Source: Akkermansiaceae bacterium UBA2381 (GTDB lineage: Bacteria; Verrucomicrobiota; Verrucomicrobiia; Verrucomicrobiales; DEV007). Taken from it: a DNA stretch of 64,000 bases. Position 1 is the stretch's first letter. Each line of letters opens with the position of its first letter. The notes below the pieces were generated by a model. It saw nothing but the letters and a program-made list of their open reading frames with translations, was not told where the DNA came from and searched no databases. The stretch covers positions 28,732 through 92,731 of the forward strand of contig DDSV01000034.1 in NCBI GenBank assembly GCA_002344215.1. Reading direction: 5' to 3'. The translations under genes were made by a program, and so were the position numbers. Below, piece by piece: positions 25,900-33,006 of the stretch.

Positions 25900-26020
25900 C
25901 GAAATAGCCCAGCCAATCCTCAACCTGTTCTGAGTTAATCATGAACCCGCCATTGATTACGATTTCTCCGCCATCGATCTCACCCCATCGGCTGGGATCG
26001 GCTGGCATTTGGCGTTGAGC
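25893..26020 (+). other. attC-like recombination site 2
   Basis: Inverse core AACCTAAC (25893-25900) complements 7 of 8 bases of the core GTTCGGTT that starts the same unit. Core GTTGAGC (26014-26020) fits GTTRRRY fully. The arms pair well: AACGAAATAGCCCAGCCAAT against the reverse complement of the right end, AACGCCAAATGCCAGCCGAT. 128 bp long. Confidence 0.8.
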
Positions 26021-26025
26021 AAGAA

Positions 26026-26493
26026 ATGATGGATATCTGCCCCAGCACGATTCGTCGTGAATTTCCATTCGGATTCATCGCAGTGGCCTTCGCTATCCTT
26101 CTACTGGGACTGTGTGTCTTTCTCCCATTTGAAATCCAGATCGGTGGCGCTGTATCGTACATCTCGCCAACTGGAATCGCATTGATTGCAGGCTGCGCTC
26201 TCCTTGGCATTTTTGCCTCGGTCCGTGCGCTTTTGCATCCAGACCCCTACCAGAATCTACTCGGTATCGCCGCAGCTGTTTTCTCAGCTTTGATTTTAAC
26301 TGTCTCCGTGACGCGCGTTTTGAAACATTTTCCGAGCCGATGCGATCCCAAGCTCGAGTACAGCAAGCCGGCGATGGCAAGCCCGTCCCACCGCGAGTTG
26401 ATTGACTTCCCTGATTCGACTCCTTATCCTCCAATCGAGGCGGCGCTCCCGGGTCTGGCTCGCCATGCCTCAAACGTTGTGCAGAAAAAATGA
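26026..26493 (+). CDS. Cassette 3: membrane protein whose frame runs on through the attC site
   Basis: A 155-residue protein with about three hydrophobic helices (FIAVAFAILLLGLCVFLPF; GIALIAGCALLGIFASV; LLGIAAAVFSALILTVSV). Not recognised. Residues beyond about 112 are translated from the recombination site, and the stop codon overlaps the next cassette's start (ATGA). In cassettes 1 and 2 the stop lies in the inverse core. Here that core has decayed and lost the TAA, so the last 40 residues are probably a read-through tail rather than a domain. Confidence 0.65.
   Translation: MMDICPSTIRREFPFGFIAVAFAILLLGLCVFLPFEIQIGGAVSYISPTGIALIAGCALLGIFASVRALLHPDPYQNLLGIAAAVFSALILTVSVTRVLKHFPSRCDPKLEYSKPAMASPSHRELIDFPDSTPYPPIEAALPGLARHASNVVQKK
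26358..26482 (+). other. attC-like recombination site 3, inverse core decayed
   Basis: Strongly related to site 1: both contain ATTGACTTCCCTGATTCGA and GGCGATGG, and end in CCATGCCTC before the core. Core GTTGTGC at 26476-26482. The inverse core position reads GTACAGC, matching only 4 of 7 bases expected from GTTGAGC. 125 bp. Confidence 0.72.
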
Positions 26494-27032
26494 CATCTCG
26501 GGGCATTTCATTTATTGCTGTATGTTGCATCCTTTCTGGCTGCAGGAATCAACCTTTAGAACCCGTAACGCAGTGTCGTTTTCTTATGCCGAAGGAAATT
26601 AAGCTTCCAATTACGAATGAGGAGCAACAGAGGGCATATGAAGCATTTCAGAAGAAATCTTATTTGAGAGAGATAATTCCTCCTACTGAGAGCATATTAG
26701 TTGAGTGGGATAAGGAAGCGGGCGCGAAAAATCCTAGTTTTGCCGTTATAACATGCTTGGAATTTGGTGATCCTGCAGTTATTCGTCTTGCGAAAGAACA
26801 AAGGAAAATCATAATAGATAGAGATGTGTTTCGGGATCTAGATAACTTCTCAGGGTTTCGGAGCGGTACGGTTATGGTGGATTTTTGCCAGCTATATATA
26901 ATACGTGAGAGGTCATCTAGTTCACTAGACGCCGAGTTGGATGGTGTTCGGTTTAAGCTAGATATTGTAATATCGAATCGGGCACAACAAGTCGCGACAG
27001 GAAAGGTATTACAGCCCTCCGCTGCTCCCTGA
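26490..27032 (+). CDS. Cassette 4: AT-rich gene for a predicted lipoprotein
   Basis: A 180-residue protein with a lipoprotein signal (ISFIAVCCILSGC, lipobox LSGC near residue 18). The mature protein is a charged alpha-beta domain, not recognised. The gene is visibly richer in A and T than its neighbours, with runs such as AAGCTTCCAATTACGAATG, suggesting recent acquisition. The ATG is 7 bp after the core GTTGTGC. The frame passes the inverse core GCACAAC and stops just before the next core, so its last 15 or so residues lie in the attC site. Confidence 0.72.
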   Translation: MTSRGISFIAVCCILSGCRNQPLEPVTQCRFLMPKEIKLPITNEEQQRAYEAFQKKSYLREIIPPTESILVEWDKEAGAKNPSFAVITCLEFGDPAVIRLAKEQRKIIIDRDVFRDLDNFSGFRSGTVMVDFCQLYIIRERSSSSLDAELDGVRFKLDIVISNRAQQVATGKVLQPSAAP

Positions 27033-27040
27033 CGTTAGCC
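26982..27040 (+). other. attC-like recombination site 4 (59 bp)
   Basis: Inverse core GCACAAC (26982-26988) is the exact complement of GTTGTGC, the core at 26476 that starts the same unit. Core GTTAGCC at 27034-27040. The length of 59 bp is the classic size of a '59-base element'. The inner arms pair only in part. Confidence 0.75.
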
Positions 27041-27196
27041 GTCATAACCCGCAGATAAACCGAAAGCAATGGAACTCACCCCGAGAGCCAAGTGCGAAAC
27101 GGGTGTCATGCGACAATTCTTGACAGAGCTGTGCTGCCGTCGCCCACTTTGTAAAGAAGTATCGAATGACCCAATGCCAGCGACCTGAAGTTGGCT
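27041..27196 (+). other. Gene-less cassette or attC-like site 5
   Basis: Directly after the core at 27034 there is GTCATAAC, which differs from the expected inverse core GGCTAAC by a gap. The next core GTTGGCT lies at 27190-27196. The best ORF inside codes for only 39 residues (27069-27188) and has no support. It reads best as an empty cassette. Palindrome pairing is weak. Confidence 0.5.
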
Positions 27197-27203
27197 CAAT
27201 AAA

Positions 27204-27857
27204 ATGAAGTCTCTCGCAGATAGCATCGATGCTCTCTACCTCGCTTTCGGAGACGTTCCGAAGCCACGAACCATCGAAGGGTGCCCGTGCTGTATCGAGA
27301 AGAAGAACATCGGCACTCTTTTGTCGAAGCCTCTCCGCGAACTGAGTCCGGGTGACCTGTCCTCCTACGCGTCATCCGCATTTCTAACTGTCGGGGAGGT
27401 GGCGGACTACCTCTATTTTCTCCCGCGGATCATCGAGATATCTTGCACGGAATCCGGGTGGTGGCCCGATGTCCCGGTAACGGGGAGCGCGGTTTCGGAG
27501 ACTCATCCGGCGGATTGGCCATCACTCCGGCGGGATGCGCTCTGTGACGTGCTTCATGCCGTGGTTCAGGAAACAGCCCGGATTTCCGACGCGGGATGGA
27601 TCATCGACGACTGGATCTGTGCCATCGCGAAGATGGGATTGCCGGTCGGACCGTTCCTTGGTCAGATGGAGTCACATCCTGCTCTCGTTCTTTCTTTCTA
27701 CGAGCGGAACTCGCAGTCCATGATGAAACAACGGCTCAGCAACTCATTCTGGGATCGGACCGATCCGGGATACGATGAGGTTCTGGCATGGTTCGAGAGT
27801 CCAAAGGTCTCGCAGATCATTATGGAAGCCTACGGACTGAATCAGAACAGCCAATGA
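27204..27857 (+). CDS. Cassette 6: CPCC-motif protein of unknown function
   Basis: A 217-residue soluble protein. Near the N-terminus is a cysteine cluster, EGCPCCIEKK (Cys27, Cys29, Cys30), followed by 'LRELSPGDLSSYASSAFLTVGEVADYLYFLPRIIEI', a helical block that I recall from a widespread uncharacterised bacterial family. The start codon is 7 bp after the core GTTGGCT, and the TGA stop overlaps the inverse core AGCCAAT. No enzymatic motif is visible. It is the last unit of the cluster; its attC is cut short by the dynamin-like gene. Confidence 0.75.
   Translation: MKSLADSIDALYLAFGDVPKPRTIEGCPCCIEKKNIGTLLSKPLRELSPGDLSSYASSAFLTVGEVADYLYFLPRIIEISCTESGWWPDVPVTGSAVSETHPADWPSLRRDALCDVLHAVVQETARISDAGWIIDDWICAIAKMGLPVGPFLGQMESHPALVLSFYERNSQSMMKQRLSNSFWDRTDPGYDEVLAWFESPKVSQIIMEAYGLNQNSQ
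27849..27855 (+). other. Truncated attC-like site 6 (inverse core only)
   Basis: AGCCAAT matches 6 of 7 bases of AGCCAAC, the complement of the core at 27190. No matching downstream core was found before or inside the convergent gene, so this is the probable right end of the cluster. Confidence 0.55.
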
Positions 27858-27877
27858 AAGCGGCCCGATCGCATCAT

Positions 27878-29758
27878 TCAAACCTCCCGAAGAACCAGAT
27901 CGTCTCGATGGAGTTCGCGAGGGGCGTAGCCGTGTGAGATGAGCTCTGTTATCACGGGATGGAGGACGCGCTCGACCTCGGCCAGGGAGGACTCCGTTCT
28001 CTCGATCTCCCGCATGCCGGACTCGTAGCTTCCGCGATGCTCCCGGCAGACTTTTCGAAGGGGATCGAAGAACGCGACGAAATCACGGTAGAAGGCCGCC
28101 GTTTGCTCGCCGACGGCGTCTCGCTGCGCCCTGGCGATTTGTTTCCGGTGACGATTGAGAATGGACTGGTAGACCTCCCGCGCCTGCTTCGCCAACGGGA
28201 TCCCGACTGCTGCGGCGACGATGAGGAAGACCAGAGCCGAGGCCAGAGCCAACGCATTCCAGGGGCCCTGTTCCAGCATCGTGAAGACGACGCCGGCCGC
28301 CAGTTCGACAAGCAGATCGACCGCGTTGCCGGGAAGACCGCGATGCATCACCGTGAGGGTGATGCCCGCCAGTCCCAGGAGGATCGCAGTAACGACGCAC
28401 CCCCAAATCAGCCGCGTGCGCTGCCGGAAGAGGGCCCTGAGTTCGTCGACAAGTTTCATCTCGCTCAGGGCAAGAGAGGTAGCCTGCTCGACGGATTCCG
28501 AGAGACGTCGCCTCGGCTCCTCCCAGTTCGGCCGGCCTGACCCGCTCGTGCTCAGTTCGAGATCGAAGCGTTCCTTCAGCTCATGGGCGACGCTGTCCCA
28601 GAGCTTGTCGACGTCCTCCGTGACGGCGCTTGCTCCGGATCCGATGCCACCTCGCACCGCCTCCAGGGTGAGGGCGGAGATCCGGTCATCGATCAAGCCG
28701 ATGCGGTGCTGCCGGGGCCGCAGGATCGAGGCGAAGCGGAACACCTCGTCGAGGAGGGGTTCGGCCTGAAGGCCCGCCGAGACGAAGCTTTGGTCGAAGC
28801 CGTCGAGGAGAGCCTCTTGATTTTTCCGGGTCAGCTCCATCTGCGTCGCGGCAGAGGCTTCCAATGTGCTGAGAATCTCGTCGTCGGCGCGGATGATCTC
28901 CGAGACCTCGCCGTGCCGCTCTTTGATTTCTTCCATTACCTCACGGGCTGCGCGGCACGCGTGGGTCAGCGCCACGAGGCGGGGCACGGACGACTCCACC
29001 ATGCCGGAGAGATGGAGCTGCAGCGACTCGATTCCGCTGTGTTGGTGAAGCGCGGCCGTATCGTGGCCGGGAGTCCTGGCGAGGAGGGCCGTCCTGGCCG
29101 AGACCGAAAAAACGGGGAAATTCCGCCTGAAGCGGAGGAGTGCGGTCTTCCGGGTGTGCTCGCGGATGGCCAACACCTCTTCCCCGGTGCGCAGGTCGCT
29201 TTGCTGGAGCACGATCACGATTTTCCTGCCCCACTGGCGGTGGATACGGCCGAGGAGTTCCCAGGTCGCTTCGCTCCACGGGTTCTTCACCGAGAACACG
29301 AAGAGAACGAGGTCCGCCTCGGGCAGAAACCTTTCCGCGACATCGTCGTAGGCGGATCCGATCGCCCTTGCCGACGGCAAGTTGAGAAAGGTGAAGTCCT
29401 TGAGGGTGTTGATCGGTCGAAAAACTTCGACGATGTCTTCGGAGAAGTCGGACTCCCGCGCTTCGGTTCCGTATTGAAGCAGGGCGATGCGTCCGGAGGC
29501 GGGCGCGAACCCTGCTTTCAGGAATTCCCCGCCGAAGAGGGCGTCGAGCAGGGTCGACTTGCCGGGGTCGGCGTCTCCGACGACGACGAGGAGAAAGGGA
29601 TTCTCCAGATCGGCGGCCTTGCTCGTGAGTCCGCCGAGACGATCCTCCGCGAGGCCGGTTTCGGCACCCAGACTGCCCAGCGCCTCGATGACATTCTTCA
29701 GCCGCTCACGGGTTTGGAAGTATCGTTCTCCGAGGGGGGCTATCGATTCTTGGGCCAA
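27878..29758 (-). CDS. Dynamin-like GTPase with degenerate nucleotide motifs
   Basis: A 626-residue protein. The P-loop GDADPGKST (61-69) is intact in the lysine and Ser/Thr. However, the usual DTPG (G3) reads NLPS at 126-129, and the (N/T)KxD (G4) reads QQSD at 185-188. A helical stalk region follows, then two or three membrane helices around 450-535 (LIWGCVVTAILLGLAGITLTV and LALASALVFLIVAAAVG), then a helical tail. This is the layout of bacterial dynamin-like proteins that remodel membranes. Loss of the G3 Asp suggests weak or altered GTP hydrolysis. It is convergent with the cassette cluster. Confidence 0.82.
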   Translation of the reverse strand: MAQESIAPLGERYFQTRERLKNVIEALGSLGAETGLAEDRLGGLTSKAADLENPFLLVVVGDADPGKSTLLDALFGGEFLKAGFAPASGRIALLQYGTEARESDFSEDIVEVFRPINTLKDFTFLNLPSARAIGSAYDDVAERFLPEADLVLFVFSVKNPWSEATWELLGRIHRQWGRKIVIVLQQSDLRTGEEVLAIREHTRKTALLRFRRNFPVFSVSARTALLARTPGHDTAALHQHSGIESLQLHLSGMVESSVPRLVALTHACRAAREVMEEIKERHGEVSEIIRADDEILSTLEASAATQMELTRKNQEALLDGFDQSFVSAGLQAEPLLDEVFRFASILRPRQHRIGLIDDRISALTLEAVRGGIGSGASAVTEDVDKLWDSVAHELKERFDLELSTSGSGRPNWEEPRRRLSESVEQATSLALSEMKLVDELRALFRQRTRLIWGCVVTAILLGLAGITLTVMHRGLPGNAVDLLVELAAGVVFTMLEQGPWNALALASALVFLIVAAAVGIPLAKQAREVYQSILNRHRKQIARAQRDAVGEQTAAFYRDFVAFFDPLRKVCREHRGSYESGMREIERTESSLAEVERVLHPVITELISHGYAPRELHRDDLVLREV

Positions 29759-30271
29759 GGCAGGTTGAGCGGTGCGGGTAAGAATCTCAAGGCGGTGGCG
29801 CGGGAGAGAAGCGCGTCAAGAAGACGATAGTCGACGACTGAGTCAAGTGAAAACGCGGCCCATGTCGAGATATCACCCATGCCTTCGCCCGGCCCCGGCC
29901 GGGAAGGGGAGTGGCCGGGGATGACCCATTTGATGTTGTCTTGCTAGACCCTCAGGGCTGCGTCGCTGTGGTCAACCTTGTTGGCCGGATTGACCTTGCT
30001 TCGTGCCGACTACCAAAGACGAGCAGAAGAGGGGCGGTTCCGGAGCAGAGGAGGGTCAGTTCGAGAATCTGGAATTTGATTCTATACCTATATAGAAGCG
30101 TAAAGCCGTGTGCCGCTCGACCGTGAAGTGCACCGATTCACCGGAATCCACTAAGACGGCCCGGCGTCATCCGTTTACCGATATACGGCATTGAATGATT
30201 CCGTCATTTGCCGTTAAATCGGGCTTTCTCGCCTGGTTCCCGGGCGTGCCGACACCTTGTTTTAGCAATTT
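29759..30271. other. 513-bp intergenic region
   Basis: No credible gene. CCCCGGCC and GGCCGGGG form an 8-bp inverted repeat around 29895-29920 (12-base loop). Upstream of the oxidoreductase gene there is an AT-rich stretch (30070-30095) with TATACCTATATA that may hold a promoter. Nothing else can be supported. Confidence 0.4.
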
Positions 30272-31711
30272 ATGGAAAAACCAACCTCACGTAGAAACTT
30301 CGTCAAAGGCGTCGCTGCCACCGCAGCGGCCTTCAACTTCCAGGTCGTGCCAAGCCGCGTTTTCGGGGCCAATGACAGGATCACCCTCGCCGGCATCGGG
30401 ATTTCCGGAAAGGGCGCGAGCGACATCTCGGGCTCCATCGGGGCCGGCTTCCAGGTGACCCACCTCTGCGACGTCGTCAATTCTGACAAATACCCCAACG
30501 TGGGCGGCAACTGGGTCAAAACCCGTCAGGATTCCCCTGACGCCAAATTTTTCGAAGACTGGCGCGAGATGCTTGAGACCGAGGGCGACAAGATCGACGC
30601 CGTCACCGTCTCGACCCCCGATCACGTTCACGCCTTCGCCGCCTCCGCGGCGATGAATAAGGGTTGTGCCGTGTATTGCCAGAAGCCGCTCACCCACGGG
30701 ATCTGGGAGGCCCGGTATCTCACCGAACTGGCCGAGAAAACCAAGGTCGTTACCCAGATGGGCAATCAGGCACAGGCCAATGACCACATGCGCCGCGTCG
30801 TTGAACTCGTCAAAGCCGGACTCATCGGTGACATCGTCGAGGTGCACGCCTGGACCAACCGTCCGATCTGGCCCCAGGGCATCCCCGCCTGGCCGGAGAA
30901 AGAGGCTGTTCCTTCCCATGTGAACTGGGATCTCTGGATCGGACCCGCACCGTTCCGTGAATACAGCTCGCAGATCGCTCCCTTCAAATGGCGCGGCTAC
31001 TGGGACTTCGGCACCGGCGCCCTCGGCGACATGGCCTGCCACATCATGAACATGAGCCATTGGGCGATGGATTTCGCCGCGCCCGTGAGCGTCTCGGCCG
31101 TCAGTGCCGACGGACGGGGAGCGCAGAGCGATATTTCTCCTCCGACCTGGGCGACGATCGAGTATCAATTCCCGGGCAAGGACGGCAAGTCGATCAAGTA
31201 CACCTGGTACGACGGCTACAAGGACGCGGTCTTCAACCCTGAGAAGTGGGCGCTCGAAAGCAACATCGACGGAGGCAAGATCCGCAATCCCAACGTGCCG
31301 CCGATCGAAATCACCGAAGGACTCGACACCACCGAAGCGAAAGGCTACGGCAGTCTCATCATCGGTACCGAAGGCAAACTCTGGTTCAACCGCAGCAAGG
31401 ACACCTGGGTCGTGAAGCCCGGCAAACTCATGGACGGGTTCAACTACCCCGAGCCGTCCCTCCCACGTGCCCGCGACCAGAACCCGCACAACGAGTTCTA
31501 CGATGCGGTCAAAGCCAACGATCCGGCGCTGCCCCAGTCGAAGTTCGCCCAGAGCGGACCGTTCACCGAAATGGTTCTCCTTGGCAATCTCGCCGTTCGC
31601 CTCAACAAGAAGGTGGAGTGGGACAGCAAGACCCTCTCCTCGCCGAATTGCCCCGAAGCGGCCAAACTCGTCAAACGCGATTACCGCGACGGGTGGAAGC
31701 TGGAGGCCTGA
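30272..31711 (+). CDS. Gfo/Idh/MocA-family oxidoreductase, Tat-exported
   Basis: A 479-residue protein with a twin-arginine signal (TSRRNFVKGVAATAAAF). The NAD(P)-binding Rossmann domain is preserved ('RITLAGIGISGKGASDIS', where the family usually has GxGxxG), and 'VYCQKPLTHGIWEARYLTELAEKT' carries the conserved KP motif. The C-terminal domain has the W-rich segments of the exported PVC subgroup ('YWDFGTGALGDMACHIMN'). Family members oxidise sugars or sugar alcohols. The substrate here is unknown. A clear terminator follows the gene, so it is its own unit. Confidence 0.92.
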   Translation: MEKPTSRRNFVKGVAATAAAFNFQVVPSRVFGANDRITLAGIGISGKGASDISGSIGAGFQVTHLCDVVNSDKYPNVGGNWVKTRQDSPDAKFFEDWREMLETEGDKIDAVTVSTPDHVHAFAASAAMNKGCAVYCQKPLTHGIWEARYLTELAEKTKVVTQMGNQAQANDHMRRVVELVKAGLIGDIVEVHAWTNRPIWPQGIPAWPEKEAVPSHVNWDLWIGPAPFREYSSQIAPFKWRGYWDFGTGALGDMACHIMNMSHWAMDFAAPVSVSAVSADGRGAQSDISPPTWATIEYQFPGKDGKSIKYTWYDGYKDAVFNPEKWALESNIDGGKIRNPNVPPIEITEGLDTTEAKGYGSLIIGTEGKLWFNRSKDTWVVKPGKLMDGFNYPEPSLPRARDQNPHNEFYDAVKANDPALPQSKFAQSGPFTEMVLLGNLAVRLNKKVEWDSKTLSSPNCPEAAKLVKRDYRDGWKLEA

Positions 31712-31742
31712 TCCGGTCCCGCAGATCCGTTTTTGTTCCGAG

Positions 31743-31771
31743 ACGGGAGTCCTTTACGGGCTCCCGTTTTT
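31743..31771 (+). terminator. Intrinsic terminator after the oxidoreductase gene
   Basis: ACGGGAG (31743-31749) pairs with CTCCCGT (31761-31767), followed by five T in total (TTTTT). It lies just 32 bp past the stop codon. Confidence 0.85.
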
Positions 31772-31787
31772 CGTTCACCTTCCGGCG

Positions 31788-32558
31788 ATGAAATGGCTCT
31801 CACTCCTCGCACTCTGTCTTTTTCTGGGTTCCTGTGCCGATGCTCAGGAAGGTGACCTCGCTCCCGAGGTGGCGAAGGAGGTCATGGACGCGTTTCAGGC
31901 GGGGGACTACGACAAGGTCATTGCTGACACGGCCGCCGTCACTGCGGAGAGCCGTTGGATGCGGGTGCGTCTCACCGCGCTGCAGCGACGAGGGGAACAA
32001 CACTTTTTCGACGCCAAAATCGCCGAGTCGATTGCCGACTTCGATGCCTTCATTGCCCTCGTTCCAGAGCAGGATCCTCATCATTGGCAACGGGGTCTGT
32101 CGTATTATTATGCGGAAGAGTATGAAAAAGGGAAGGCGCAGTTTGAGCGTCACCAGACGGTCAATTCGCAGGATGTTGAAAACGCCGTCTGGCATTTTCT
32201 CTGTGCCGTTCGCGCCCCGGGCGGAAGTGTGGCCGAGGCGCAAAAGGCCCTAATCCTCATTGAGGGTGACTCCCGCATCCCGATGAAGGAGGTCCACGAC
32301 CTCTTTGCCGGCCGGGGAACGGTTGAGGCGGTTCTCGAGGCGGCGAAGGCCGATGGAGACGGTCTCATCTCTGACAATGAGCGGAATAACCTCTGTTATG
32401 CCCACCTCTACCTGGGTCTCTATTTTGAAGCCCTCGGGGAGACTGAAAAATCGGCCGAACATATCCGCCTCGCCGCGTTCGATTATTCAATGGATCACTA
32501 CATGGGCAAAACTGCCCAGGTCCACGCGAAGCTTCGGGGGATCACGAAGGCGGAGTGA
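31788..32558 (+). CDS. TPR-type lipoprotein
   Basis: The ATG at 31788 gives 256 residues. The signal peptide (MKWLSLLALCLFLGSC) ends in a lipobox with Cys16. The mature protein has tetratricopeptide-like helical pairs ('AKIAESIADFDAFIALVPEQDPHHWQRGLSYYYAEEYEKGKAQFERH') and a final 'YAHLYLGLYFEALGETEKSAEHIRLAA' repeat. Such lipoproteins usually act as scaffolds at the membrane. The frame open to 31467 overlaps the upstream gene and is rejected. The last codons (VHAKLRGITKAE) are copied in the tandem repeat downstream. Confidence 0.85.
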   Translation: MKWLSLLALCLFLGSCADAQEGDLAPEVAKEVMDAFQAGDYDKVIADTAAVTAESRWMRVRLTALQRRGEQHFFDAKIAESIADFDAFIALVPEQDPHHWQRGLSYYYAEEYEKGKAQFERHQTVNSQDVENAVWHFLCAVRAPGGSVAEAQKALILIEGDSRIPMKEVHDLFAGRGTVEAVLEAAKADGDGLISDNERNNLCYAHLYLGLYFEALGETEKSAEHIRLAAFDYSMDHYMGKTAQVHAKLRGITKAE

Positions 32559-32933
32559 GCGGGCTTCCCGGCTGCGGTCGCGCCTCCGAAGTTCTCACGA
32601 ACTTCGCTACCACCAGCTTCTCATGACGTAGCGAAACTCGTGAGAGTTTCGAGGTTTGGTCCATGAGAAGCTGCGGGGAATCGTTAAGGCGGAGTGAGCG
32701 GGCTTCTCATTTTTGGTCGCCCCTCCGAAGTTCTCACGAACTTCGCTACCAGCGGCTTTTCATGACGTCGCGAAACTCGTGAGAGTTTCGATTCAGGTCC
32801 ACGCGAAGGTGCGGGGAATCGTTAAGGCGGAGTAAGCGAACTTCTCATTTTCGGTCGCGCCTTCGAAGTTCTCACGAACTTCGCTACCACCAGCTTTTCG
32901 TGACGTAGCGAAACTCGTGAGAGTTTCGAGGTT
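32519..32933. repeat. Three tandem ~138-bp repeats carrying a gene tail and paired hairpins
   Basis: Units start with GGTCC at 32519, 32658 and 32796. Each begins with the last codons of the TPR lipoprotein gene, giving VH(A/E)K(L/V)RGI(T/V)KAE and a stop, and ends with two perfect hairpins: CGAAGTTC-TCAC-GAACTTCG and CGAAACTC-GTGA-GAGTTTCG. The two hairpins are also nearly complementary to each other. They resemble paired REP elements. Confidence 0.85.
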
Positions 32934-32985
32934 TGCTCCCCGGACAAATCCCACGCAATCACGCCGATTGTCTTTATGTTCCAAA

Positions 32986-33006
32986 TTGGTAAGGTGGTCT
33001 TACCAA
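32986..33006. promoter_or_regulatory. Probable GntR operator abutting the regulator's start codon
   Basis: TTGGTAAG-GTGGT-CTTACCAA, a perfect 8-bp inverted repeat with a 5-bp centre. Its last base is the A of the ATG at 33006. Perfect palindromes with TGGT..ACCA ends are typical of FadR-subfamily sites. Autoregulation is inferred. Confidence 0.65.

Larger units (their letters stand above)
24846..27857 (+). mobile_element. Integron-type gene-cassette cluster without an integrase (CALIN)
   Basis: Six consecutive units on one strand, five with an ORF. Cores with GTT: 24846 (GTTATGCC), 25338 (GTTCGGTT), 26014 (GTTGAGC), 26476 (GTTGTGC), 27034 (GTTAGCC) and 27190 (GTTGGCT). Inverse cores ending the same units: GGCATAAC at 25219 (8/8 complementary), AACCTAAC at 25893 (7/8), a decayed one near 26358, GCACAAC at 26982 (7/7), GTCATAAC near 27041 (gapped) and AGCCAAT at 27849 (6/7). 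Sites span about 59-156 bp and the best are imperfect palindromes. Start codons follow the core by 6-9 nt except in the gene-less unit. No tyrosine recombinase gene occurs in the window, and only some cores fit GTTRRRY strictly. Confidence 0.78.

Noticed and set aside
27069..27188. 39-residue ORF in the gene-less cassette
   Set aside because: Too short, lies within the putative recombination site, and has no recognisable feature.
28583..29830. 415-residue open frame opposite the dynamin-like gene
   Set aside because: Antisense shadow; the minus-strand protein has recognisable motifs and this frame has none.
32519..32933. CRISPR array
   Set aside because: Units are ~138 bp in tandem with no unique spacers, and they contain gene-tail sequence.
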